Of a stretch of DNA of 64,000 nt, positions 9,768 through 19,218 are shown piece after piece; positions within the stretch are counted from its first letter, which is position 1; each line of letters starts with the position of its first letter. A program made the translations under genes and the position numbers. The DNA is taken from assembly GCF_000737515.1 (NCBI RefSeq), contig NZ_CP006587.1:558001-622000 (forward strand), given 5' to 3'. The notes beneath the pieces are model-generated. The model saw nothing but the letters and a program-made list of their open reading frames with translations. It searched no databases and was not told the origin of the DNA. The stretch comes from Hymenobacter sp. APR13 (GTDB lineage: Bacteria > Bacteroidota > Bacteroidia > Cytophagales > Hymenobacteraceae).

Positions 9768-11920
9768 TTTTTCTCGGCAGCAATCACCACTACCTCATCC
9801 GTGGGCAGCAGCTTGTGTAACTCAATGTCCACCAGGGCCATAATCTGCGACTCCTGAATCAGGCCGGTCAGGTCCACCACGCGGGCGTCGGTGAGCAGAA
9901 AGATGTCGGGCACCAGGGCTCCGGCGTCGCCGAAGCTGGTGAGTTGCTCCACCAAAGAGCGGATGGTATTTTTCACGCCACTGCTCGCGTTGGTCGCCAC
10001 CAGGCAGTCGGAGAGCTGCAGCCGGATGGTGCCCTCCTGGTCGATGACGCGCAAAGGCTGGCGCTGCTGGCGCACCAGGCCCAGCCAGGCGCGGTGCTCG
10101 TGCCGGTGCGCCACGGCCCACAGCGCCCGGGTGCGCCCGGCTACCGTCAGGGCTGCCGCCTCGCAACGCAGCGACTGGGCGCAGCGGGCGAGCAGGGTTG
10201 CTTCGGGCAGCGTTTCGGTGATGGCTTCACGGGCCCGCAGCTCGCTGGCGCCCATGGCCGTGGCAATTACCTTCTTGTTTTTGCTGTCAATCTCGATGGT
10301 TACTTCCACCGTGTCGGGCTCGGCGCCCATGCTTACTACTGAGGCCACGGCCTGCTGGCGCAGCGCAATCAGGTCGGCTTCGGTAGGGTTGAGGATGTTG
10401 CGTTCCACCGAGTCCCGAATCATAGCCAGGGCCGCGCCGATGGCTGAAATCACCTCACCATTATGGGTGATGGTGTGCTCCACGCCCAGCGCCTGGGCTG
10501 CAAACGGCACGATGGCCGAAGCTCCTCCCCCACCGCCCACAAACTGAATTAGGGTTGGGTCGAGCTTGTACTCGCGGCTGAGCTGGCGGATGACAGGCCG
10601 GATTTTGTCGGTGGCCAGGGTCAGCAATTCGGTGGCCAGCTCGCGGGGCGGGCGCTGCAGTAAGGCGCCCAGCGCCGCGAAGCCGCTTTCCACGGCCTGC
10701 TGGTTGGCCTGCCCGTGTCCGACGTCCTGCACCAGACCCAGCAGGTTGGAAGCACAGGTTGGCGTGAGCGTATAGTCGGCGCGGGCATCCTTGGGACGCT
10801 GCAGGGCCAGGTAGTCGGCAGGGTCGCCGGGCAGGGGCTGCACGGCGGTAGTCTGCAGGCCGCTGAAGTCGGCCTCGTTGGCAAAAGCCACATAATGCAG
10901 ATGGGCAATGTGGGCGCTGCGTGGGCCCACATCCACAAACTTGCTGCCCTGCAGGCGCGGCACCGAGCCGCCGGCCACGCCCAGCGTGCGCACGTCCAGC
11001 GTATTCAGGTAGAGACGGTGGCCGCCAATCTGGGCGGTTTTAATCTGCGCCTTGCCGTTTTTGATAACTGAGATGTCGGTACTCGTGCCGCCTACTTCCA
11101 GGAAGATGCCGTCGGAGATGCGCGCATACATCAGGGCCGCTGCCACACCCGCCGCCGGCCCCGAGAGCATGGTCAGGATGGGCCGTCGGCGCATCTCGCT
11201 AATGTCCATGATGCCGCCATCGGAGCGCATAATCATCAGCGGCACTGTTATGCCAGCTTGGCGGATGCTGGCCTCGGTCATATTAGCCGTTTCCAGCATT
11301 TTGGGCATCATACTGGCGTTGATGACGGCCGTGCGGGTGCGCACCCGCAGGCCGTAAAGCTGCGAAATGCTGCTGGCGGCCGTGCCCAGCAGCCCCATTG
11401 CAGCTGCCACGCGTACCACCGTATTCTCGTTCCCCGGGTCATCCACGCCGAAGGCTTCGGAGGCGACAATTACCTGTGCCCCCTCAGCCACCAGTGCCTC
11501 AATGGCCGCACGGGCCTGGGCTTCGGTCACCGGCTGGCGGGTGTTGAGAAAGCGGAAACGGGTGGGCAGCAGCTTACCTGGTGCCAGCTGCACCTCGCGC
11601 AGATTAGTTTCGCTGCGGGCGCGGCGCCCTTCCAGCCCGTTGCCCATCCCGATGATGCCCACCGTGGCCACGTCGCCTTCCAGCAGCGCATTGGTGGCCT
11701 GGGTGGTGGAATGCGCGATGAGGATGACTTCAGACGGAGCAATTTGCGCCGTCTGCAGCAGCGCTTGCATCGACTCAACCACGCCGCGGGCCACGCCTTC
11801 AGCAGCGCTGTGCGTGGTAGGCACACAGGCTTTGCCCACCACCAGCAGGCCGTTTACGTCCAGCGCCACGGCATGCGTGAACGTGCCGCCTACATCAATC
11901 CCGATTTTGATTTTGCGCAT
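9764..11920 (-). CDS. Hydantoinase/oxoprolinase (HyuA)-type ATPase
   Basis: Predicted 718-residue protein of the HyuA/oxoprolinase A family (actin-like ATPase fold). The N-terminal phosphate loop [14 protein letters not shown], the strand [17 protein letters not shown] and the ADP-binding segment [14 protein letters not shown] are clear. Family members hydrolyse five-membered cyclic amides such as hydantoins or 5-oxoproline with ATP, usually with a HyuB partner. No hyuB is seen here. Instead the gene is translationally coupled (ATGA overlap) to a phosphohexomutase and a GH94 phosphorylase, an unusual setting that suggests a sugar-linked role. The C-terminal 200 residues diverge from classical HyuA. 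The family is certain enough; the substrate is not. Confidence 0.82.
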   Translation of the reverse strand: MRKIKIGIDVGGTFTHAVALDVNGLLVVGKACVPTTHSAAEGVARGVVESMQALLQTAQIAPSEVILIAHSTTQATNALLEGDVATVGIIGMGNGLEGRRARSETNLREVQLAPGKLLPTRFRFLNTRQPVTEAQARAAIEALVAEGAQVIVASEAFGVDDPGNENTVVRVAAAMGLLGTAASSISQLYGLRVRTRTAVINASMMPKMLETANMTEASIRQAGITVPLMIMRSDGGIMDISEMRRRPILTMLSGPAAGVAAALMYARISDGIFLEVGGTSTDISVIKNGKAQIKTAQIGGHRLYLNTLDVRTLGVAGGSVPRLQGSKFVDVGPRSAHIAHLHYVAFANEADFSGLQTTAVQPLPGDPADYLALQRPKDARADYTLTPTCASNLLGLVQDVGHGQANQQAVESGFAALGALLQRPPRELATELLTLATDKIRPVIRQLSREYKLDPTLIQFVGGGGGASAIVPFAAQALGVEHTITHNGEVISAIGAALAMIRDSVERNILNPTEADLIALRQQAVASVVSMGAEPDTVEVTIEIDSKNKKVIATAMGASELRAREAITETLPEATLLARCAQSLRCEAAALTVAGRTRALWAVAHRHEHRAWLGLVRQQRQPLRVIDQEGTIRLQLSDCLVATNASSGVKNTIRSLVEQLTSFGDAGALVPDIFLLTDARVVDLTGLIQESQIMALVDIELHKLLPTDEVVVIAAEKK

Positions 11921-12136
11921 AGAGCCTTACCCGAGGCCGCGGGCTATGACGAGCTGGTACCGGACCTCTGCTGCCTTAGACCTGTTTTTGCCTTAGTGCC
12001 CCTAAACGGCGAGTAGAACAGGCCAGAAAAAGAGAGGACTGGAAGCTGACGCGCAGGAGCTGCGCCGGGAGCAACAAGAGTTTGACTCGACCAGCGTCTC
12101 GTATCTGGTGCGCCGGCCAGTAAGTAGGCATCCAGT

Positions 12137-12460
12137 TTGCTCGTACGGGCAGTGGGGCTGCCCATCGCAACGCCACTCTACAACGTGGACGTGAGCACTA
12201 AAACTATTCTGGTACACGAACTGCAGCAACTGGCCACGCGTGTGCAGCTGACGACCACGCTGGCCGCCGGCACGCCGGGCGAGGAGCTGGTGATTTTCAA
12301 CCGGATTCCGGACGGCAACGGCGGGCAGCCGCTGCCGGGCAACCCGCTGTTCGGGGAGGCGGTCAGCACGCCTCCGATTGTTATCGGGGTACCCAGTCCG
12401 CCGCAGGTGGTGGACAACGTGCCCCCGCCGACTTTGGCGCGGGAGCAGGTGGATGGGTAG
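12137..12460 (+). CDS. Small hypothetical protein, start uncertain
   Basis: An open frame of about 90-107 residues with GC-rich third positions like the real genes around it. The first possible start is TTG at 12137; two in-frame GTG codons near 12185 and 12191 are more likely. The product begins near VDVSTKTILVHELQQL, continues as a short hydrophilic stretch with TPGEELVIFNR, and ends in a proline-rich tail. No family is recognised. Reading another frame upstream (about 12030-12120) gives a plausible peptide, EADAQELRREQQEFDST, so the gene could be the remains of a longer, frameshifted one. A terminator follows at 12491. Confidence 0.4.
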   Translation: MLVRAVGLPIATPLYNVDVSTKTILVHELQQLATRVQLTTTLAAGTPGEELVIFNRIPDGNGGQPLPGNPLFGEAVSTPPIVIGVPSPPQVVDNVPPPTLAREQVDG

Positions 12461-12477
12461 CTGATGTTGCTGCTCAA

Positions 12478-12609
12478 TCAGCAATTAATCAGGCCAGCCC
12501 CACAATAGGGCTGGCCTGTTTCGTTCTGGGCGGCTGTTGGGATGCTTTGCTGGGCTGGGGCGGTGCCGGCGACCAGCAGGGTAGCCAGCAAAAGGATACG
12601 TTGCCGCAT
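12478..12609 (-). CDS. Very short ORF with signal peptide, possible gene remnant
   Basis: A 43-residue frame begins with a textbook signal peptide (basic MRQR, then a leucine/valine core, cleavage after APAQ near residue 20) and ends after only about 23 more residues, the last part being encoded by the terminator hairpin at 12491-12517. It lies downstream of the two DUF885 genes on the same strand, whose signal peptides are similar in style. It is either a tiny secreted peptide or the 5' stub of a third gene cut off by deletion. I favour the remnant. Confidence 0.35.
   Translation of the reverse strand: MRQRILLLATLLVAGTAPAQQSIPTAAQNETGQPYCGAGLINC
12491..12525 (+). terminator. Intrinsic terminator
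   Basis: The 10-bp perfect stem AGGCCAGCCC / GGGCTGGCCT (12491-12500 and 12508-12517) has a seven-base loop and is followed by a T-rich run. It lies 30 bases after the small forward ORF that stops at 12460. Confidence 0.72.
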
Positions 12610-12695
12610 GGAAGCGGGAAGTAGGCTGTCTGGAAGTATCCCTTATGCTTCAGGAAAAGGCGCCGGCTTACCGTTCCACTCGCAACTTGGATTAC

Positions 12696-14534
12696 CTACC
12701 GCTGCTGGGCCGCCCAGTCATCCATTTTGCGTTCCAGCACCAGCAGGGGCAGCGAGCCGTCCTTGAGCAGCTCGTCGTGAAAATCGCGCAAACTGAACTT
12801 CTTGCCCAGCTGCTTTTCGTAGCGGGCGCGCAACTCCTGGATTTTGAGCGCGCCCACTTTGTACCCCAACGCCTGGCCCGGAATCACCATGTAGCGCTCG
12901 ACTTCGGCCGTGGCTTCCGCCTCCGCAAAGCCCCCATTCGTCATCATGTACTGAATAGCCTGCTCGCGCGTCATCTGTCCCGTGTGCAGGTGCACATCAA
13001 CCACTAGGCGCATGGCGCGGTGCATTTCCGAGCTGAGCATACCCAGGTACTGGTAGGGGTCGGTGTAGAGCCCGAGCTCCTTGCCCAGCGACTCGGCGTA
13101 GAGGGCCCAGCCCTCGATGTAGGGCACGTTACCGCCGAAGCGGCGGAACTTGGGCAGGGCGGTGTTTTCCGCCATCAGCATAATTTGGTAGTGGTGGCCC
13201 GGAATGGCCTCGTGCAGAAACAACGACTCCATGCCGCGCGTCACGTTGTACTGCGTCACGTCGGGAATGGGCACGTAAAAGATGCCCGGCCGCGAGCCGT
13301 CGGCCAGGCCGTCGCTGTACTGGGCCGAAGCGGACGCTTCGCGGAAGGCCTCGGTGCGGCGCACTTCAAACCCGGTTTTCGGCACATGGCCGAACATCGT
13401 CTTCAAGTTGGGTTCGATCTTGGCCTGCACCCCGCGGTACACGGCCAGCACTTCTTCGGGCGTTTTGAAGGGCCGGAACTGCGGATCGGTTTTCAAGTAC
13501 GTGAAGAAGGCGGGCAGGTCACCCTTAAAACCCACCTGCTGCTTGACGCGCTCCATCTCGGCGCGCAGGCGCTTGACCTCCTGCTCCCCGGTGCGGGCCA
13601 CTTCCGCCGGCAACACCTGCGTCGTGGTGACGGCGCGCACCAAAAACGCGTACATCCCCGGGCCGCCCGGCAGGGCATTGATGCCCGAGCTGCTGCGGGC
13701 CTTGGGCAGGTATTCAGTTTCGAGGAAGTCGGCTAGCTTCTGGTACGGGGCCGTGGCATAGCGGCCGATGGCCTCGCGATAGAGCGGCGTAAGGCGGGCC
13801 CGGTCGGCGGCCGACACGGCGGCCGGGAACGCCGCCACCGGCCCGTAGAACACGCTGGCGGTGGGGTCGGTGGGCGACAAAGCCCGCAGCTGGGGCAGCA
13901 TCTTCACCACCACGGCCTTGGGCAGCACCACACCGGCGCGCATGCCCCGGCGGTGGTTGCTGATGGCCGAGTCGATCAGGGCCGGAAACTGGCGCAGGCG
14001 CCCCAGCCAGTTGTCGTAGTCCTGCGCCGTCTGGAAGGGCTGCCCGCCCTTGCCCGAGCCGAGCAAGGGAAAGGTGTTGGTGAAGGAAAACACGAACTGG
14101 TTGAAGGGCATCATCCAGTTGTTGAGCTTGTAGTACTCCGACCACGTTTTCAAATCGTACTCGCACACGTCGTAGCTCAGGCGGTCGTTGGCCGAGAGCT
14201 TGGCCCGGTCGAACTGCCGGAGCGCGGTCAGGTATCGCTGGCTGAAGGCGATGCTCTCGTTGCGCCACGCCTGGGTCTGGTTGTTGGGCATCTGGTCGTT
14301 GTAGCGGCTGTCGCCCCGGGCGGTAGCGGCGAGCGGGTCCAGGCGGGCCTGGTCTTCCCAGTACGCCTCAAACAAGGCCGCCAGCGGCGCCGAATCCTGC
14401 GGCTCAGCCCTAGCGGTTCGGGCCGACGCGGCGGGCTGCGCGGCGGTTTGGCCCCGACCTTTCTTCTGTTGGGCCTGAGCCGGGCAAGTCAGCACAACGG
14501 CCAGGGCGGTAATGAGTAAAGATATGCGGTGCAT
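12696..14534 (-). CDS. Secreted DUF885 family peptidase-like protein (copy 2)
   Basis: Predicted 612-residue exported protein. The N-terminal signal peptide (MHRISLLITALAVVL, then AQAQ) sets the start at 14534; the longer frame upstream overlaps the preceding gene and is not protein-like. The rest is a DUF885 helical domain, with the zinc-peptidase-like motif HEAIPGHHYQ starting at His441 and the paired conserved segment MTREQAIQYM near the C terminus. DUF885 proteins are thought to be metallopeptidases, but few have been tested. It shares the same architecture and many motifs with the gene immediately upstream, with which it is probably co-transcribed (55-base gap), so the pair arose by tandem duplication and has since diverged. 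Confidence 0.85.
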   Translation of the reverse strand: MHRISLLITALAVVLTCPAQAQQKKGRGQTAAQPAASARTARAEPQDSAPLAALFEAYWEDQARLDPLAATARGDSRYNDQMPNNQTQAWRNESIAFSQRYLTALRQFDRAKLSANDRLSYDVCEYDLKTWSEYYKLNNWMMPFNQFVFSFTNTFPLLGSGKGGQPFQTAQDYDNWLGRLRQFPALIDSAISNHRRGMRAGVVLPKAVVVKMLPQLRALSPTDPTASVFYGPVAAFPAAVSAADRARLTPLYREAIGRYATAPYQKLADFLETEYLPKARSSSGINALPGGPGMYAFLVRAVTTTQVLPAEVARTGEQEVKRLRAEMERVKQQVGFKGDLPAFFTYLKTDPQFRPFKTPEEVLAVYRGVQAKIEPNLKTMFGHVPKTGFEVRRTEAFREASASAQYSDGLADGSRPGIFYVPIPDVTQYNVTRGMESLFLHEAIPGHHYQIMLMAENTALPKFRRFGGNVPYIEGWALYAESLGKELGLYTDPYQYLGMLSSEMHRAMRLVVDVHLHTGQMTREQAIQYMMTNGGFAEAEATAEVERYMVIPGQALGYKVGALKIQELRARYEKQLGKKFSLRDFHDELLKDGSLPLLVLERKMDDWAAQQR

Positions 14535-14589
14535 AGGGAGGGGGAATTTTAAGGCAAAGACGGTGACGGCGCGGGCTGGTAGGTCCGGT

Positions 14590-16413
14590 TTATTTAACGC
14601 TGGCGGCCCAGGCGTCCATGCGTTTTTCCAACACCGCCAGGGGCATGGCGCCGCCCGCCAGCAGCTCGTCGTGGAAGGCACGCAAGTCAAATTTGCGGCC
14701 CAGTTGCTTTTCATACCGGGCGCGCAGCTCGCTGAGCTTAAGCTGGCCGGTTTTGTAGCTCAGCGCCTGGCCGGGAGTGGCCATGTACCGCTCTACTTCG
14801 GCCGTGGCGGCCTGCTCGGTAATGGCCTCGTTGTCGAGCATGTAGGCAATGGCCTGCTCGCGGCTAAGCCGGCCGGTGTGCAGGCCCACATCCACCACCA
14901 GGCGTAGGGCCCGGTGCAGCTCGGCCCCCAGGTGGCCCATGAGTTGGTTGGGGTCTTGGAACACGCCCAACTCCGGGCCCAGGCTTTCGGTATAGAGGGC
15001 CCAGCCTTCGCTGAACACGCCGTATCTGCCGAAACGCCGAAAGCGGGGCAGGCTGGTATTTTCCTGTTGGAGTGAAACCTGGTAGTGGTGGCCCGGAATA
15101 GCTTCGTGCAGAAACAAGGTTTCCATGGCCGGATTGGCCACGGTATTGTACTTGAGCGGGTCCAGAATAGGCACGTAGAAGATGCCCGGGCGCGAGCCGT
15201 CAGCCGTGCCGCGGTTATACTGGGCGGAGGCGGAGGCCGCCCGGAATGCTTCGGTAGCGCGCACCTCAAAGGCGGTGTTGGGCGTGCGGCTGAACAGCTT
15301 GGGCAGGGCCGGCGCAATGCGGGCCTGGATGGCCCGGAATGCGTCGAGCACTTCCTGTTCGGTCTTGAAGGGCCGGAACTGGGCGTCGGTATCGACGTAC
15401 TTGAAGTAAGCTTTCAGGTCGCCCGCGAAGCCGGTTTGCGCCTTCACCTGCTCCATCCGGGCCTGGATGCGCGCCACCTCGGTCAGGCCGGTCTGGTAAA
15501 TCTGCTCTGGGGTGCGGGTGGTGGTGGTGGCCACCTGCACGGCATTGGCGTAGCGGGCGGCGCCCTGCGGCAGCGCCCCGATGCCGCTGCTGCTGCGGGC
15601 CCGGGGCAGGTACTCGGTTTCGAGGAAGTCGGCCAGCTTCTGGTAGGAAGCCGCCAGGTCGCGGCGAATGGCCTGCTCAAACAGCGGAGTCAGGCGGGCC
15701 TTGTCGGCGGCCGAAAAGCTGGCCGGGAAATTCCTGACCGGCCCGTAGAACAAGCTTTTGGCCGGGTCGGTGCCCGCCTGGGCCAGGGTGCGCAGCTGGC
15801 TGACCATTTTGGGCACCACTGCCTTAGGCAGGGTCACGCCCGATTTCGCGCCCTGGCGGAAGTTGGCAATGGCCGAATCGGCCCACACCGGAAACTGGCC
15901 GACGCGGCGCAGCCAGTGGTCGTAGTCGGGCACTGTTTTGAAGGGCTGCGCGCCGGTGCCCGCCCCCAGTTGGGCCAGGCTGGCGGGCAAGCCGCCAAAC
16001 TGGTTAAACGGCATCAGCCAGTTGTTGAAGGCATATTCATTTAGGCGCTGAGTGAGCGTATAGGCCAGGATGTCATAGCTGGTCTGGTCAACGGCGCCAA
16101 GGCGGCGGCGGTCTATCTGGCGCAGCTGCTGGAGGTAGCGCTGGTAGTAGTCGCGCTCTTGCTGGCGCCGCGCGCGGGTCTGGTCGTTGGGCAGCTGGTC
16201 GTTGTAGCGGTTATCTCCTTGTTGCATGGCCACAAACGGAAACAGCCGGTTTTCCTCTTCCGAGTACGCCTCGAACAGGGCTGCCAGCGGGGCCGAAGCG
16301 GGCGGTTGGGCAGTTGGCGTTGTGGGTTTACTCGTTTGAGCGGCGGCTGGTGCGGGCGGTGAAACCGCCCATACCGAGCCGGCAAGAAGTAAGGCGCGTA
16401 TAGAAGGAAGCAT
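14590..16413 (-). CDS. Secreted DUF885 family peptidase-like protein (copy 1)
   Basis: Predicted 607-residue exported protein starting with a signal peptide (basic start, LLLAGSVWAV core, cleavage near AAAQ at residue 26). The DUF885 domain fills the rest; the HEAIPGHHYQ motif begins at His436, and LSREQAIAYM and the RARYEKQLGRKF segment follow as in the paralogue downstream. The likely role is periplasmic or secreted peptide hydrolysis; this rests on the motif and family and not on direct evidence. It is the first gene of the two-gene run. Conservation between the copies is highest around the metal motif and the C-terminal helices, and lowest after the signal peptide. Confidence 0.85.
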   Translation of the reverse strand: MLPSIRALLLAGSVWAVSPPAPAAAQTSKPTTPTAQPPASAPLAALFEAYSEEENRLFPFVAMQQGDNRYNDQLPNDQTRARRQQERDYYQRYLQQLRQIDRRRLGAVDQTSYDILAYTLTQRLNEYAFNNWLMPFNQFGGLPASLAQLGAGTGAQPFKTVPDYDHWLRRVGQFPVWADSAIANFRQGAKSGVTLPKAVVPKMVSQLRTLAQAGTDPAKSLFYGPVRNFPASFSAADKARLTPLFEQAIRRDLAASYQKLADFLETEYLPRARSSSGIGALPQGAARYANAVQVATTTTRTPEQIYQTGLTEVARIQARMEQVKAQTGFAGDLKAYFKYVDTDAQFRPFKTEQEVLDAFRAIQARIAPALPKLFSRTPNTAFEVRATEAFRAASASAQYNRGTADGSRPGIFYVPILDPLKYNTVANPAMETLFLHEAIPGHHYQVSLQQENTSLPRFRRFGRYGVFSEGWALYTESLGPELGVFQDPNQLMGHLGAELHRALRLVVDVGLHTGRLSREQAIAYMLDNEAITEQAATAEVERYMATPGQALSYKTGQLKLSELRARYEKQLGRKFDLRAFHDELLAGGAMPLAVLEKRMDAWAASVK

Positions 16414-16797
16414 GCAGAAATTGGGGAGAAGCCAGGATAGTACAATCAGGATAGTGCAAAGAAGAATTGATTAATTATTATTTCCTAGTCCGCATGACTT
16501 ATTCCAGAGGGATGGGTGTACGTCAGGTTCTGGCCGGTGTCGTGGGCGCCGTGGGCGCCAGTCTTGGAGCTGTCTTGGCAGTGATGTTCCTCGGCTCTGG
16601 TTTCGTGCCGCTGGTTGCTATGGCTGATTCGATTGCCCAGTTTGTGAGGGTGATTTCGGGTAGCATGGCTGAACGGGCTGAGTGGACGCCATCAGTGGGA
16701 AGCCGGTGCTTAACAGGGTCGGCCTTTTTATTGGTCTGGCTATATAATCATCAGCGATATTGGGGGACCATAAACGTAAGCCCAGCTAATTTCACCT
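16414..16797. other. Intergenic region without a convincing gene
   Basis: This 384-base stretch separates the divergent DUF885 operon and the alpha/beta hydrolase. An open frame from 16467 encodes a hydrophobic segment (ASLGAVLAVMFLGSG) but then runs into the hydrolase gene in another frame, and I do not believe it. The region should hold the two promoters; I could not place either with confidence. Confidence 0.5.
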
Positions 16798-17619
16798 ATG
16801 CGCCTTTACCTTCTCGTATTCTGGTTGCTGTTTCCCGGGCTGCTCGCCGTGGGCCAGCCCGTACCGTACGGCAACAACCCGGCCGCGGGCCACTATCGGC
16901 TGGTGCGGGGAGTCAAGCTGTACTACGAGGTGTATGGCAAAGGCCAACCCTTGCTGCTGATTCACGGCAACGGGGGAAGTATCGAGAAGTTCAAGGCCAA
17001 TATTCCTTACTTCGCCCAGCGCTACCAAGTAATTGCCGTAGATAGCCGGGCACACGGCAAGTCGGTTGACTTGGGCGACTCGCTGAGCTTCGAGATGATG
17101 GCCGATGACTTCGCGGGGCTGCTCACGGAGCTGCACCTGGACTCAGTGAATGTGCTGGGCTGGAGTGATGGCGGCATCAATGCCCTGGTGCTGGCCCTCC
17201 GACACCCCCGCAAAGTGCGGCGCCTGGCGGCCACGGGAGTCAACCTGTCGCCCGATTCTGCAGCCATCGTGCCGGCGGTGTGGAAAGAGGTACAGGCGGC
17301 CTACCAAGCCGATAAAGGCAAGGTCTTTTCCGACCCGCAGAAGCGCAATGACTGGAAAGTGTTCACGCTGGATGTGTTGCAGCCGAACATTCCGGTGGCG
17401 ACGCTGCGGCAGATTAAGGCCCCCGCCTTCCTCATCGCCGGCGACCGGGACGTTATCACGCACGCTCATACCGTGGCTATTTACCGCAACCTCCGTCGCT
17501 CCTGGCTGTGGATAATACCCAACAGTGGTCACGCCACGCTCCGGGAGCATGCCGACGAGTTCAATCAAAAGGTGGATGAATTCTTTCGGGCTAACGCAAT
17601 ACCAGCCCTGGCGCACTGA
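16798..17619 (+). CDS. Alpha/beta-fold hydrolase, probably exported
   Basis: Predicted 273-residue hydrolase. A signal peptide occupies residues 1-19 (LLVFWLLFPGLLAVG). Then come the oxyanion segment LLLIHGNGGS, the nucleophile elbow GWSDGG with Ser123, the acid strand FLIAGDRDVIT, and the histidine in IIPNSGHATL, so the catalytic triad is complete. The substrate cannot be told from the sequence; esters and lactones are common for the family. It is a single gene, with a terminator about 130 bases downstream. Confidence 0.87.
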   Translation: MRLYLLVFWLLFPGLLAVGQPVPYGNNPAAGHYRLVRGVKLYYEVYGKGQPLLLIHGNGGSIEKFKANIPYFAQRYQVIAVDSRAHGKSVDLGDSLSFEMMADDFAGLLTELHLDSVNVLGWSDGGINALVLALRHPRKVRRLAATGVNLSPDSAAIVPAVWKEVQAAYQADKGKVFSDPQKRNDWKVFTLDVLQPNIPVATLRQIKAPAFLIAGDRDVITHAHTVAIYRNLRRSWLWIIPNSGHATLREHADEFNQKVDEFFRANAIPALAH

Positions 17620-17747
17620 CGACGGGTAGCCTTCGGGCCGGACGTTTTGTGGTGCGGATAGCAGGCAATACTCTTTCGAAGCGGGCGCCGCAGCCGTGCG
17701 GAGTCAATGGATTGGTGATATAGCCCCTCGACGAATGCCAGATAAGT

Positions 17748-17782
17748 AAAAGCCCCATCAGCCACTGGCTGATGGGGCTTTT
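17748..17782. terminator. Bidirectional intrinsic terminator
   Basis: A 16-bp perfect stem, AAAAGCCCCATCAGCC (17748-17763) with its complement at 17767-17782, and a three-base loop. It lies between the converging alpha/beta hydrolase and YegP-like genes and marks the left edge of the accessory region. Confidence 0.87.
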
Positions 17783-17801
17783 ACTTGCGGCCGTAGTGCC
17801 G

Positions 17802-18122
17802 TTAGCTCAGGTCTTCGACTTGAGCGGAAGGAGCGGCCTGCAGCACTACATGCAGGCCGTGGTCGCGGGACTGGGCGGTGGTGTACTTCTCGCTGCGGCC
17901 AATGATTTCGCCGTTGGCGGCCACGTGGTTGAAGCCGTACTGGCCGCTGGCGAAGTAGGACTCGAAGCGGTGGGGCTGGCAATTGGCCTGCACCGACCGG
18001 ATGCCGTGCCGGCAGCTGGTTTTGGTGGTATAGCCCTCGCCGGACTGGACGATTTCGCCGTTGTCGGCGCGCAGGCGGTACCAGTACTGGCCGCTGCTCT
18101 GGAAGATCTGGAAGGTTGCCAT
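17802..18122 (-). CDS. YegP family protein (tandem DUF1508)
   Basis: Predicted 106-residue protein made of two DUF1508 repeats: residues 1-50 (FQIFQSSGQYWYRLRADNGE, then IVQSGEGYTTKTSC) and residues 51-100 (SYFASGQYGFNHVAANGEI, then IGRSEKYTTAQS). The YegP fold is small and dimeric; its function is unknown. It lies 24 bases after the RecE-like nuclease and could be co-transcribed with it, though YegP genes are common outside phages too. Confidence 0.9.
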   Translation of the reverse strand: MATFQIFQSSGQYWYRLRADNGEIVQSGEGYTTKTSCRHGIRSVQANCQPHRFESYFASGQYGFNHVAANGEIIGRSEKYTTAQSRDHGLHVVLQAAPSAQVEDLS

Positions 18123-18146
18123 GGGTAGGAAGAAGTGGAATCTGGA

Positions 18147-18830
18147 TTAAGCGGCTACTCGCGCGGCCAGCTGGCCACCGGACTGGTGAAAAGCCGGCTG
18201 CCCGGCGTAAGCCCGCAGCAGGCGGCGGTACTTGCGGCGGCCCTGCTCCATGAGGGCGGCATCGGCGCTTACTTCCACCACCCAGAGCTCGTGGGGGGCT
18301 TTCTTCTGCACCCCGATGATGAGGAAGCGGTCGGCCTGGAGCACGTCGCAGTAGAAGGCGGCCTGGCGGTCGTAGTCGTCCTGCTCGATGGTGGTCAGGA
18401 ACCGGGCGCGGTCGGGGCAGCTGGTGGTTTTGAAGTCGATGAGGGTGAGGCGGCGGCCGGCGCGGCTGCGCACGAGCAGGTCGGGGCGCACCTTCACCGC
18501 AATGCCGGTTTCGGTGTGTACGGCGGTGTGGGTCAGCTCGGGCATGCCGCGGTAGAGCAGGTCGCGGCAGTAGCGCTGGCGGCGCACCCGGCGGGCCAGC
18601 ATTTCGAGGTCGGCCCAGCGGACGCCGCGCTCGTTGGTGCGGGCGTAGGTGGCGGGTTCGAGGGTGGCGGCGTGGAAGGCGGTGCCGTAGGCCAGAGCCT
18701 GCGGGTTGAGGGCGCGCAGCTGGCCCAGCACCTGGCCTTTCAGCTCGGAGAGGTCGGTGTTGCTGACGTGGGGCAGGGCCCGGTGCTGGGCCTGGGTGAG
18801 GTCGGGGTGAGCGGTGAGGGAGTGAAACAT
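18147..18830 (-). CDS. PD-(D/E)XK nuclease-like (RecE/exonuclease VIII type)
   Basis: Predicted 227-residue nuclease of the phage RecE-like class. The active-site parts are visible: VSNTDLSELKGQ at the start, FHAATLEP (His and Glu), VKVRPDLLV (metal Asp) and LTLIDFKTT (the D-x-K pair), then a QAAFYCDVL helix. Such enzymes chew one strand of double-stranded DNA so that a partner can anneal it. I start at the ATG at 18830 because the longer frame runs through an inverted repeat. It lies in a reverse-strand run of small phage-type genes; the 244-residue protein two genes upstream could be its annealing partner, but I cannot show that. Confidence 0.8.
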   Translation of the reverse strand: MFHSLTAHPDLTQAQHRALPHVSNTDLSELKGQVLGQLRALNPQALAYGTAFHAATLEPATYARTNERGVRWADLEMLARRVRRQRYCRDLLYRGMPELTHTAVHTETGIAVKVRPDLLVRSRAGRRLTLIDFKTTSCPDRARFLTTIEQDDYDRQAAFYCDVLQADRFLIIGVQKKAPHELWVVEVSADAALMEQGRRKYRRLLRAYAGQPAFHQSGGQLAARVAA

Positions 18831-18850
18831 GGCGTTGGTTTTTTGGGCTA

Positions 18851-18910
18851 CAAGCTTCAAGCTGTCAGCGGCAAGTGTGAACGGGCTTGCGGCTGACAGC
18901 TTAAAGCTTG
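18851..18910. repeat. AGCT-rich inverted repeat
   Basis: The arms CAAGCTTCAAGCTGTCAGC (18851-18869) and GCTGACAGCTTAAAGCTTG (18892-18910) are almost exact complements around a short spacer that also pairs (GCAAG with CTTGC). It is of the same AGCT-rich kind as the repeats near 25.6, 40.4 and 41.4 kb. Confidence 0.8.
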
Positions 18911-18913
18911 CCG

Positions 18914-19158
18914 CTAATGAATGATAGCTAGGCGCTGGGCTTCGCCGGCGCGGTGGAGCCAGATGTGGGCGCCGCCGCAACCGACGAGGTAGGCCGGGGG
19001 CGGGAACAGGGCGCGCACGGCCGGGGCCAGGTCGCGCAGGTCGGGCAAGGGTCGGCGGTTTCGATGAGGCGGGCCAATTCGGTGAGCTGGGCGGCTTCGA
19101 CGGCGTCGCGGGCGGGCTGGTGCACGACCAGCTGCGGAATCTCCAGGTTGGAATCCAT
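18914..19158 (-). pseudogene. Small phage-type gene with apparent one-base frameshift
   Basis: The frame from the ATG at 19158 reads well for about 37 residues (MDSNLEIPQLVVHQPARD onward, to LIETADP) and then degrades into a Pro/Cys/Arg-rich tail ending at 18928. A neighbouring frame reads well from there to 18914 (PDLRDLAPAVRALFPPP, then YLVGCGGAHIWLHRAGEAQR). One added C in the run near 19041-19056 would join them into an 81-residue protein. The product is not recognised. It may be a genuine decay event or a sequencing error in a homopolymer. It is part of the reverse-strand run of small genes. Confidence 0.6.
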
Positions 19159-19218
19159 AGGATGGGGCGTAATGTGGCCGGGTGGCCCCCTACCCTGCCG
19201 GGCAGGGGGCCGGTGGGC

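Noticed and set aside
16467..17045. 192-residue forward ORF before the alpha/beta hydrolase
   Set aside because: The last third overlaps the hydrolase in another frame and the codon pattern is poor.
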